DNA of 12,800 nt from an archaeon. GTDB taxonomy: Archaea; Asgardarchaeota; Hermodarchaeia; Hermodarchaeales; Hermodarchaeaceae. Of the stretch, positions 6,963-12,800 are shown in pieces. The stretch is taken from positions 1 through 12,800 of the forward strand of contig JABXGY010000075.1 in the NCBI GenBank assembly GCA_016550395.1. The letters are read 5' to 3'. The position numbers were made by a program, and so were the translations under genes. A model generated the notes under the pieces. The model was not told where the DNA came from. It saw only the letters and a list, made by a program, of their open reading frames with translations, and ran no database searches. How positions within the stretch are numbered: position 1 is the first letter of the stretch; the number at the start of each line of letters is the position of its first letter.

Positions 6963-7349
6963 ATGCGTCTCCCAGCCATCGGTAAGAACATCAAGCTTTC
7001 AACATTTTGTGATGCAGTAGAACAATTTTTTACTAAACAAAAATATCAAAGCTCACGCCACCCCACCAAAGAGGGATTTTACGTAGTTGGTCGCCCAATC
7101 AAACCAAGGGACAAACGTGTTCCAGTAGTTGTTGCTGTGGAGGGTCACCCAAATGAGTTCACGATCGAAATACAGCCAATTAAGCCGAATTCAGTTGGTG
7201 CAGGCACGCGATTGGGCGCTTTATTTATTGGAACCTTCGCAGGATTAGAAATCAAGCGAGCCGCAGATAGACAGGATCAATTCCTTAAGTTTGAAAAGCT
7301 ATTTTGGGCTTTTGTAAGAAAAACCGTTGCAGAACTTGCTAAACCCTGA
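6963..7349 (+). CDS. Small soluble protein of unknown function
   Basis: 128 residues, not recognised. Visible structure: an N-terminal amphipathic helix (about 12-28), then strands around FYVVGRP (39-45), RVPVVVAVEG (52-61) and FTIEIQPI (66-73). A glycine-rich hydrophobic stretch GAGTRLGALFIGTFAGLEI (79-97) follows, then a C-terminal helix (about 105-126). The hydrophobic stretch is too short and too interrupted by polar residues to be called a transmembrane helix with confidence. It is basic, with no cysteine pairs and no signal peptide. AAAGGT 8 bases before the ATG supports the start. It diverges from RuBisCO and is followed on the same strand by a small membrane protein gene after 159 bases; whether they share a transcript is unclear. 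Confidence 0.7.
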   Translation: MRLPAIGKNIKLSTFCDAVEQFFTKQKYQSSRHPTKEGFYVVGRPIKPRDKRVPVVVAVEGHPNEFTIEIQPIKPNSVGAGTRLGALFIGTFAGLEIKRAADRQDQFLKFEKLFWAFVRKTVAELAKP

Positions 7350-7423
7350 GGATAAAATTATGTACCCTCAAATTATTCGCTGGATTCGTTGAATACTTCA
7401 CTATTCTTTATTGTTTCAATCAA

Positions 7424-7433
7424 CTTATAAAAC
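7424..7433 (+). promoter_or_regulatory. Candidate TATA box for the 7509 gene
   Basis: CTTATAAAAC is a good archaeal TATA-like sequence about 80 bases before GTG 7509. This would give the small membrane protein its own promoter with a leader of about 55 bases. Nothing else is recognised in 7350-7508. Confidence 0.28.
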
Positions 7434-7508
7434 AGAATAGATGTTACCAGAGACGCTTTCGTAAATGTTAAGAACAGCATGATATCCTTCCCTCAACAGT
7501 GAATACCG

Positions 7509-7847
7509 GTGAAGAAACAAAAAGCGATTTCAGTGATTGTATGGGCCTTAATTGGCCTGGGAGTAATTCTTGTAATTAATGTCGTTATTTTTCTTATATT
7601 TGGTATAATGGATATTATTCGATTGTTAATTGCTATGAGTGGCATAACCTTCTTCGAAGCTGGTTTATTCTTTGTCGTTGGCGGCATTGCTTTAATGATT
7701 GGGGGATTCCCTTCAATCAGTCGAGCTATTTACGATGAGTATAACCCAGAAAAAGCAAAAGCCACACGAGAACTCAGTTATGCCCCTCTGCTCCTTGCTG
7801 GATTCTTATTATTAGTCTCTATTATCAGCTCTCTCGCAGTTTTTTGA
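7509..7847 (+). CDS. Small three-helix integral membrane protein, unknown function
   Basis: 112 residues starting at GTG; a stop codon lies three codons upstream in frame (7500-7502), so this is the only practical start. No good Shine-Dalgarno site is visible. Three hydrophobic segments can be drawn at about 8-32, 36-66 and 91-112. A charged loop between the last two (SRAIYDEYNPEKAKATREL, 71-89) is probably cytoplasmic by the positive-inside tendency. The protein ends right after the last helix. No catalytic motif is seen and I do not recognise the family. It converges on the binding-protein gene, with a hairpin/T-tract element between them. Confidence 0.65.
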   Translation: MKKQKAISVIVWALIGLGVILVINVVIFLIFGIMDIIRLLIAMSGITFFEAGLFFVVGGIALMIGGFPSISRAIYDEYNPEKAKATRELSYAPLLLAGFLLLVSIISSLAVF

Positions 7848-7897
7848 AACTAACTTCCCTTAGTTCTGACTATCAAACGGCAAGTCCACTCAGGGGA

Positions 7898-7947
7898 GAT
7901 TAAAAAAAGAAAAGGGGGTAGGCTGAACGCCAAAGAGCGTAGCCTAC
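7898..7947 (-). terminator. Hairpin plus T-tract terminator of the binding-protein gene
   Basis: GTAGGCT (7918-7924) pairs with AGCCTAC (7941-7947), and inside it ACGC (7927-7930) pairs with GCGT (7937-7940). This gives an 11-pair stem with a two-base bulge and a six-base loop. On the minus strand the stem starts directly after the stop codon (7948-7950) and is followed by CCCCCTTTTCTTTTTTT. This has the form of a bacterial-style intrinsic terminator; for archaea the T-rich tract is the established signal and the hairpin is an extra. Confidence 0.75.
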
Positions 7948-9873
7948 TTACTTCTTTCGCCACAGGTAGATTGCGATGACGGCGATGACAATAGCTGCGA
8001 CAGCCACGCCAATAGCCGCGTACAAGGCAATCGGTGGTACAGGAAGTACTGTGGGAACGACATAACCTGCCAGTTCAAGCAGTCGCGTCGCTTCCGCAAC
8101 GTTGTAACGATAGGGCGTAATGGCGGAGTTAAAGGCAGCTAGACTCGGTGGCATGTATTCATTACCAGGCACACCAAAGCCGTCAAGGACCTGAGCAACA
8201 ATAGCCTCTCGTGGAATCAAGTAGTTGAGAGCTTGGCGGACATACTGTGCATACTTACCCGCATTGGCTGTATCAGCTGAACCAGCGGGTGTACCAATAC
8301 CGGTACCCCAGATGGGGTGAAGCAGGTTCAGACCAAAGGATTGGAAGCCAATCTCAGCGTCATAGAGCATTGAACCCCAAGCAGGGTCGACCGTCGCTCG
8401 GAGTGGGGCGATAGCAAAGTTCGTATCAACAAGGTCAATTTCGTCGATTTGCAAAGCGTTAATGGCAGTAGAACCACCGACAATGGTCTTGTAGACCCAT
8501 TGGTTCGGCATCGGAGTACCACTACTGTGCCAACCATTGACACCCTTATAGTAGGCAACCTTGGTGCCGTTGGCTAATCCAACATCACCGGTTGAACCCC
8601 GAAGGTCGGCAATAAAGGTTCGTGAACCTGCATCCCAACCAGACGCTGCTGTATTGCACACGTAGGGGCCAAGACCGTAGGGACCATACACGGGGTATGG
8701 ATCACCGTTAACATCGGTTGCAGTCCAGAGCGTACCAGCGTTGGAGCCGTGGGCTCGCCAATTAGCGAATGGCACTTGGCTCATTTCTTGGTAGGACACG
8801 ATTGCAACCATGTTGAGCAATTGGGGTGTCCACGCATAGAGCGGAAGACTCTCATTGAAAGCAACTCGGACGGTAAACTCGTCAAGCTCGATGAAGCTTT
8901 CATTGGTCAAGCCAACAGTGTAGTAGTCGCCGTATCGGGCGGAGGTCACTGCCGGTGTTACAATAGCCTTCCAGGTCAAGATAACATCGCTAGCATTGAA
9001 TTGGATACCCGTTGGCCAGTAAACATCTTCACGAAGCGACAGAGTCCAGTTATAGCCGTTATTGTCGACTACCCAGTCACTTGCCGCTAATTGCGGGGTG
9101 TAGGTGAAAGTACCCATGTCATCGTTGTTCTCGTAGAAGAAGAGGCTGTCTTGGGTGACACCATAAGCAATGCCGTCGTAGTAGGCTGTGGACATCATAC
9201 TTGAATAGTCTTTAGGATCAGCATTCACACCAATTTTAATGACGTCAGAACCTGTAATCCGCATCATGGGATCGCTGCCAGTCGGAAAGATTTGAGAGAT
9301 ATCCGAGAAGCCGATCATGTTGGGATCATAAGCCCAAGTTTCGTTTTCATAAAGAAGGACCTGCAATGCACTGACATTATGAGTGTATGCTTGTAGTTGC
9401 TTCTGATATGAAATACGTGTTGGTGGATCAAGTTCGCTCCGAATAAGAGCAAGGAGCCTTTCTATTTCAGGATCGTTGTGGAGACACCAGTTGAAGATGG
9501 GGATAGAGTCATTGTCGTACAGGGAGGTTGGATCAATCCAGGAGCTACCCCAGTTCCATCCAATGAAGATAGAGTCCCAACCACCTAAAACGTAGGTTTG
9601 TCCTATATTTTCAGGGAGTGGAAAGAGGACACGGTCAAGCCAGCCACCCCAAGTACCAATGGCAACCCGTGAGTCAATTCCGATTCGCCTAAACGAGTCA
9701 GAAATGATTTGTGCCCATGCTAGACGGGCCGGGTTATTATCGCCAACACCGATATAAATCGGAAACAGCGTTTCCTGAGCAGACACTGGAGCTAAAGTGA
9801 GAAGCGGTGCAGCGGCAAAAAGCGAGATCGCTAGAATAGCTGAAATTTGCAAAAATTTCTTATTCATTTTCAT
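7948..9873 (-). CDS. Membrane-anchored family 5 solute-binding protein with apparently permuted domain order
   Basis: A 641-residue surface receptor for a peptide/nickel-type (SBP_bac_5) ABC importer. A signal peptide (about 1-32, ending VSAQ) and a C-terminal transmembrane anchor (about 614-637) followed by RKK flank the receptor; a proline-rich linker (605-614) precedes the anchor. Seven N-x-S/T sequons (N166, N177, N275, N293, N324, N340, N435) suit a glycosylated exterior protein. The order is unusual. Residues 36-190 look like the normal C-terminal part: AQIISDSFRRIGIDSRV, then GWNWGSSWIDPTSLYDN, NDPEIERLLALIRSELD and the ISYQKQLQ segment. Residues 210-604 look like the normal N-terminal part: the NWTLSLREDVYW strand (275-286), the DVILTWKAI helix, GPYGLGPYV, then YVRQALNYLIPREAIVAQVL and YNVAEATRLLELAGY. 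In ordinary members the LLELAGY block comes just before the segment found here at residue 36. The start lacks a clear Shine-Dalgarno site; ATG 9867 is an alternative. It diverges from its likely permease operon. Confidence 0.9.
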   Translation of the reverse strand: MKMNKKFLQISAILAISLFAAAPLLTLAPVSAQETLFPIYIGVGDNNPARLAWAQIISDSFRRIGIDSRVAIGTWGGWLDRVLFPLPENIGQTYVLGGWDSIFIGWNWGSSWIDPTSLYDNDSIPIFNWCLHNDPEIERLLALIRSELDPPTRISYQKQLQAYTHNVSALQVLLYENETWAYDPNMIGFSDISQIFPTGSDPMMRITGSDVIKIGVNADPKDYSSMMSTAYYDGIAYGVTQDSLFFYENNDDMGTFTYTPQLAASDWVVDNNGYNWTLSLREDVYWPTGIQFNASDVILTWKAIVTPAVTSARYGDYYTVGLTNESFIELDEFTVRVAFNESLPLYAWTPQLLNMVAIVSYQEMSQVPFANWRAHGSNAGTLWTATDVNGDPYPVYGPYGLGPYVCNTAASGWDAGSRTFIADLRGSTGDVGLANGTKVAYYKGVNGWHSSGTPMPNQWVYKTIVGGSTAINALQIDEIDLVDTNFAIAPLRATVDPAWGSMLYDAEIGFQSFGLNLLHPIWGTGIGTPAGSADTANAGKYAQYVRQALNYLIPREAIVAQVLDGFGVPGNEYMPPSLAAFNSAITPYRYNVAEATRLLELAGYVVPTVLPVPPIALYAAIGVAVAAIVIAVIAIYLWRKK

Positions 9874-9891
9874 TCACAAGTTAATTTTTCC

Positions 9892-9928
9892 GCGTGTTCG
9901 AATTACACGGATAGCCCACGTAACACGC
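9892..9928. repeat. Inverted repeat, possible operator of the binding-protein gene
   Basis: GCGTGTT (9892-9898) and AACACGC (9922-9928) are perfect 7-base inverted copies whose centres are 30 bases apart, with a further ACACG at 9905-9909 between them. They lie between the candidate minus-strand TATA box and the start codon at 9873, where a repressor could act. Short motifs can recur by chance. Confidence 0.25.
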
Positions 9929-9930
9929 TT

Positions 9931-9942
9931 GCCTTTTTATAG
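9931..9942 (-). promoter_or_regulatory. Candidate TATA box for the binding-protein gene
   Basis: The minus strand reads CTATAAAAAGGC, a good archaeal TATA box about 60 bases before the ATG at 9873, leaving a leader of about 35-40 bases. A second good element, CTATATAAATG on the minus strand (9965-9975), lies further upstream and could act instead or serve the other direction. Confidence 0.4.
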
Positions 9943-9964
9943 GTTGTCATGTGGGCACTAAATT

Positions 9965-9980
9965 CATTTATATAGGGTGT
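9965..9980. promoter_or_regulatory. Second TATA-like element with an AGGGTGT direct repeat
   Basis: CATTTATATAG (9965-9975) could direct transcription either way. AGGGTGT occurs at 9974-9980 and again at 10006-10012, 32 bases apart on the same strand. GGTTG/CAACC (10023-10027 and 10031-10035) is a short inverted repeat nearby. Together these suggest a regulated divergent promoter, but none is proven. Confidence 0.22.
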
Positions 9981-10038
9981 TCAAATATGTAGACTTTAAT
10001 CCCCCAGGGTGTAAATTGGATAGGTTGCCTCAACCCAA

Positions 10039-10050
10039 ATGATAAAAAAC
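10039..10050 (+). promoter_or_regulatory. Candidate TATA box for the dppBCD operon
   Basis: ATGATAAAAAAC is centred about 51 bases upstream of ATG 10096, the same spacing as other boxes in this window. AGAAGGG (10081-10087), 8 bases before the ATG, is the ribosome binding site. Confidence 0.28.
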
Positions 10051-10095
10051 CGAACAACGAATTGAGTTCAACCAATTTAAAGAAGGGTTCGTCAA

Positions 10096-11103
10096 ATGAT
10101 TGAGATTACACGATTAGCCAAGTTCCTGGTACGACGCCTGCTGTTTAGTATTCCCGTCTTTTTTGGTGTCACAATCATTACTTGGGCATTAATGTATGCC
10201 GCTGGTGACCCAGTACGGTTAATGCTGGCAGGTACACCTTACATTACTCAGGACGTTGTCGATAATTTACGTCATTATTATCGCTTGGATCGACCGGTCT
10301 GGGAGCAATACTTCTATTGGCTTCTTAACATATTTCAAGGAAATCTGGGAACTTCATTCTATTTTCACGCACCGGTAGCAACGCTCCTGATTCCTTGGAC
10401 GATTGAGACCCTGAAACTACAGCTTAGTGCACTTGCGCTTGCCGTTATTCTGGCAATTTTTGTTGGCGTGTACTCTGCACGACACCCCTACTCCATCGCT
10501 GACATGGGTGTGACGACAATGGCCTTATTGGGTGTCTCGATGCCCATTTTTGTGTTAGGAATTTTTGGGCTGCTTATCTTTTCACAGTCCCTTCACACAT
10601 TGACTAATGGATTATTATATTTCCCTGCTAGTGGAGCTCATGCCTGGAATTATCGAACCTTTCCATTTCCATTGTTTTTAGCAGATGCTGCCTGGCATAT
10701 GATTTTACCAATGCTTGTTTTAACATTCACCTTTATGGCTTTATACGTGCGCCTTGTGAGATCGGGAATGCGTGAAACACTGCAACAAGATTACGTTTTA
10801 GCAGCACGGGCAAGTGGCTTAAGCAATATTAAAGTCGTGTACAAACATGCCCTAAGGAATGCACTGATCCCTCTCGTCACCTATATTGGACTGGCAATCG
10901 CCACAGCTTTTGCGGGTGCGCCTATCACTGAAACGGTGTTCACGTGGCCTGGACTTGGATACTATTATGTCCAAGCGTTGAATAACCTTGATTTTCCCGT
11001 TATTATGGCAGTAATATCGATTCTCACTGTTCTCATATTGGCTGCGAATATCATTGTCGATATGACTTACGGGATCGTGGATCCTAGAATAACCGTGGGG
11101 TGA
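10096..11103 (+). CDS. dppB: Dipeptide/oligopeptide ABC transporter permease, DppB/OppB type
   Basis: A 335-residue inner pore subunit of a peptide/nickel-family importer. Six hydrophobic segments can be placed at about 16-36, 104-126, 138-165, 200-222, 256-275 and 302-323, with the long extracellular loop after the first helix typical of DppB. The EAA loop that contacts the ATPase is YVLAARASGLSNIKVVYKHA (233-252), followed by RNALIPL. Family hallmarks include GDPVRLMLAG (37-46), TETVFTWPGLG (278-288) and the C-terminal VDPRI (328-332). It is the first gene of an operon with dppC (7-base gap) and dppD, divergent from the binding-protein gene. The substrate is not decidable; oligopeptides are the family default, but sugars or metal chelates are possible. 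Confidence 0.95.
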   Translation: MIEITRLAKFLVRRLLFSIPVFFGVTIITWALMYAAGDPVRLMLAGTPYITQDVVDNLRHYYRLDRPVWEQYFYWLLNIFQGNLGTSFYFHAPVATLLIPWTIETLKLQLSALALAVILAIFVGVYSARHPYSIADMGVTTMALLGVSMPIFVLGIFGLLIFSQSLHTLTNGLLYFPASGAHAWNYRTFPFPLFLADAAWHMILPMLVLTFTFMALYVRLVRSGMRETLQQDYVLAARASGLSNIKVVYKHALRNALIPLVTYIGLAIATAFAGAPITETVFTWPGLGYYYVQALNNLDFPVIMAVISILTVLILAANIIVDMTYGIVDPRITVG

Positions 11104-11110
11104 AATCATT

Positions 11111-12073
11111 ATGGTAGAAACCGACCGTGTTAGCGATTTAGAACGAAGAGAACTACTTGAAGAAGAAGTTGAAACACGAGGTGCCAGTCAGTGGCAACTA
11201 GTCTGGCGCCGATTCAAGAAAAACAAAACTGCTCTTTTTGGTGCAGGGATTCTTCTAGTCATTGTATTCATGGGTGTGAGTGCACCCTTCCTCACCTTCA
11301 TGGGAGTACTACCAGATCCTAATAGTACCATATTTCTGATTGACCCACCAGAACTTGGTGGCGGATCCAGAGCACTACCCTCCATATTCCATCCATTAGG
11401 CACAGATAAATTGGGACGTGACGTACTCAGTCGTATCTTCTGGGGAGCCCAAACAGCTCTCATAGTAGGCATAGTGGCTATGCTCATATCTACAATCATA
11501 GCCCTTGCAGTGGGTGGATTATCAGGTTATTTTGGCGGAAGAGTGGATGCTAGTCTAATGATGGTGACAGATGTCTTCCTTGTAATGCCAGTCTTCTTAA
11601 TCATGCTCCTTATGATTAAAATTCTAACCATCTTTGTCGTTGCAGGTTTTGGACTCTGGATTGTCATTACTGTATTAGGAATATTTGGCTGGCCCCAAAT
11701 GGCTCGAATGATACGGGCAGAATTCTTCAAACTCAAAAATTTAGACTATGTTGAGGCAGCTCGGGAACTTGGTGCTAGCAATCAGCGAATCATGTTTCGG
11801 CACATTCTCCCCAACGCACTAGGCCCCATTATTGTCGTATTTACTTTAGGTATTGCTTATAACATCCTTGCTGAAGCCGGTTTAAGTTTCCTCGGTTTTG
11901 GTGACGCATCAATACCTTCCTGGGGTTGGATGATTAACATGGCTTTGGAGATTGTGTCAGTACAACCTTGGCTCGTACTGTATCCAGCCTTCATGATCTT
12001 TTTCACTGTACTCGCTTTCAACCTAATGGGTGATGGACTCGCCGACGCTTTAGATCCACGACTATGGAGATAG
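11111..12073 (+). CDS. dppC: Dipeptide/oligopeptide ABC transporter permease, DppC/OppC type
   Basis: A 320-residue second pore subunit. A charged cytoplasmic N-terminus (1-36) leads to a first helix at about 40-65. The DppC hallmark HPLGTDKLGRDVLSRIFWGA (94-113) follows, then four or five further membrane segments (about 116-140, 150-175, 178-200, 237-258, 288-310). The EAA loop is YVEAARELGASNQRIMFRHI (213-232), then LPNALGP. GLSFLGFGDASIPSWGWM (257-274) and NLMGDGLADALDPR (304-317) are typical of the family. The Shine-Dalgarno GGGGTGA (11097-11103) overlaps the dppB stop codon with spacing 7, indicating coupled translation. It forms the heterodimeric membrane channel with the dppB product. 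Confidence 0.95.
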   Translation: MVETDRVSDLERRELLEEEVETRGASQWQLVWRRFKKNKTALFGAGILLVIVFMGVSAPFLTFMGVLPDPNSTIFLIDPPELGGGSRALPSIFHPLGTDKLGRDVLSRIFWGAQTALIVGIVAMLISTIIALAVGGLSGYFGGRVDASLMMVTDVFLVMPVFLIMLLMIKILTIFVVAGFGLWIVITVLGIFGWPQMARMIRAEFFKLKNLDYVEAARELGASNQRIMFRHILPNALGPIIVVFTLGIAYNILAEAGLSFLGFGDASIPSWGWMINMALEIVSVQPWLVLYPAFMIFFTVLAFNLMGDGLADALDPRLWR

Positions 12074-12087
12074 GAGAATAGGATAGA

Positions 12088-12800
12088 ATGACAAACATAA
12101 TGGAAATTGAAAACCTAAAGACGTATTTCTATACTGAGGCAGGAATCGTAAAAGCTCTTGATGGCGTCACCTTTAACATTGAAGAAGACGTAACTCATGG
12201 GCTTGTAGGGGAATCAGGATCTGGTAAAACAGTCACAGCCCTTTCGGTTCTTGGCATCGTCCCGAGTCCCGGAAAAATCGTTGATGGTCGTGTTATGTTC
12301 CATGGTGAGAATCTTGTGGAAAAAAGCGATAAGGAAATGCAAAAATTACGGGGAAATAAATTATCAATCTCCTTTCAGGACCCCAGTACTTCACTAAATC
12401 CGGTGTTCACCATAGGTAGTCAAATACAAGAGGTTATTATGCGCCATCAAGATGTAACCAAAGAAGAAGCGAAAAAAGCGGTTATAGAAATCCTGGAAAC
12501 AGTAAGAATTTCCGAACCTGAACAGCGATATTACGAGTATCCCCACCAATTCAGTACAGGAATGCGCCAGCGAATTGCCATTGCACGCGCCCTTTCTGCC
12601 CGCCCAGAAATTCTCTTTGCTGACGAACCCACAACTGCATTAGACGTGACAATTGAAGCCCAGGTCTTAAACCTCATGCAAGAACTCCAGAAGAATTTTG
12701 GAATGGATTTAGTGATGATTACCCATGATATGGGTGTTATTGCAGAGATGTGCAAACGCGTCACAGTCCTATATGCGGGGCGCGTCTGTGAAACAGGAGA
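12088..12800 (+). CDS. dppD: Dipeptide/oligopeptide ABC transporter ATPase, DppD/OppD type (3' end outside window)
   Basis: Partial gene: 237 codons are visible and the frame is still open at the window end. The nucleotide-binding domain is nearly complete: Walker A GESGSGKT (41-48), Q-loop SFQDPSTSLNP (95-105), signature QFSTGMRQR (154-162), Walker B ILFADE (175-180) with EPTTALD, and the switch histidine H213 in MITHDMGV. The signature carries Thr where LSGGQ-type motifs have the first Gly. The start is ATG 12088, 14 bases after the dppC stop; the AGGAG at 12072-12076 overlaps that stop, indicating an operon. DppD/OppD proteins usually extend to about 320-340 residues with a C-terminal oligopeptide-transporter extension, so about 90-100 residues are probably missing. 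A partner DppF ATPase would be expected downstream. Confidence 0.94.
   Translation, partial: MTNIMEIENLKTYFYTEAGIVKALDGVTFNIEEDVTHGLVGESGSGKTVTALSVLGIVPSPGKIVDGRVMFHGENLVEKSDKEMQKLRGNKLSISFQDPSTSLNPVFTIGSQIQEVIMRHQDVTKEEAKKAVIEILETVRISEPEQRYYEYPHQFSTGMRQRIAIARALSARPEILFADEPTTALDVTIEAQVLNLMQELQKNFGMDLVMITHDMGVIAEMCKRVTVLYAGRVCETG

Noticed and set aside
7948..9873. Binding-protein gene as a frameshifted or fused pseudogene
   Set aside because: One uninterrupted frame has a proper signal peptide at the start and a membrane anchor at the end, with a terminator immediately after. This is better explained by permutation.
9893..9909. CGTGT-TCGAATT-ACACG, like a tRNA T-arm or tRNA-derived attachment site
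   Set aside because: The loop is out of register with TTCRANY and no acceptor, anticodon or D stem is found next to it. It is better read as part of the promoter repeats.
11188..11736. Minus-strand open frames opposite dppC
   Set aside because: They lie entirely inside dppC, whose family motifs are intact. Their compositions are typical of antisense frames.
1..12800. CRISPR array, insertion sequence or prophage
   Set aside because: No regularly spaced repeats, transposase, integrase or phage genes were seen. All large reading frames are cellular metabolic, transport or regulatory genes.

Overview
The window looks like a chromosomal segment of an archaeon, most probably an Asgard archaeon. 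It carries a Rab-type Ras-superfamily GTPase, a form III-type RuBisCO large subunit without a small subunit, a TrpB2-type tryptophan synthase beta chain, a DUF763 protein, a zinc-ribbon protein of archaeal (TackOD1-like) style and a cell-surface solute-binding protein with a C-terminal membrane anchor. TATA-like AT-rich boxes lie about 35-80 bases upstream of most starts, and several genes have clear Shine-Dalgarno sites. The taxonomic placement is inference from gene content; no rRNA or other phylogenetic marker is present.

Layout, left to right. (1) 26-1117, minus: cytoplasmic alkaline-phosphatase-superfamily phosphodiesterase. (2) 1314-2228, plus: protein with a longin-like N-terminus and two four-cysteine zinc-binding clusters. 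(3) 2234-2782, minus: small GTPase, convergent with the previous gene after a 5-base gap. (4) 2969-4279, plus: TrpB2. (5) 4286-5446, minus: DUF763 protein, convergent with trpB2 after 6 bases. (6) 5551-6783, minus: RuBisCO large subunit, upstream of and co-directional with the DUF763 gene. (7) 6963-7349 and 7509-7847, plus: two small unrecognised genes, the second a three-helix membrane protein. (8) 7948-12800: a dipeptide/oligopeptide-type ABC importer locus. The surface binding protein (minus) diverges from a permease-permease-ATPase operon (plus), and the ATPase gene runs off the window end. No gene-free stretch exceeds 300 bases; the longest is the 222-base divergent promoter region 9874-10095.

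How the genes work together. Only the ABC cassette is an obvious functional unit: anchored surface receptor, two pore subunits and an ATPase for peptide-like or other solute uptake. The GTPase and its convergent longin/zinc-ribbon neighbour may form a GTPase-regulator pair, by analogy with longin-domain GTPase regulators; this is speculative. RuBisCO and DUF763 could be cotranscribed. No AMP phosphorylase, ribose-bisphosphate isomerase or phosphoribulokinase is visible to settle the RuBisCO pathway.

The most striking observation is the binding protein at 7948-9873. Its signal peptide is followed directly by what is normally the C-terminal third of a family 5 solute-binding protein. The normal N-terminal two thirds come next, and then a membrane anchor. 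The domain order therefore appears circularly permuted.
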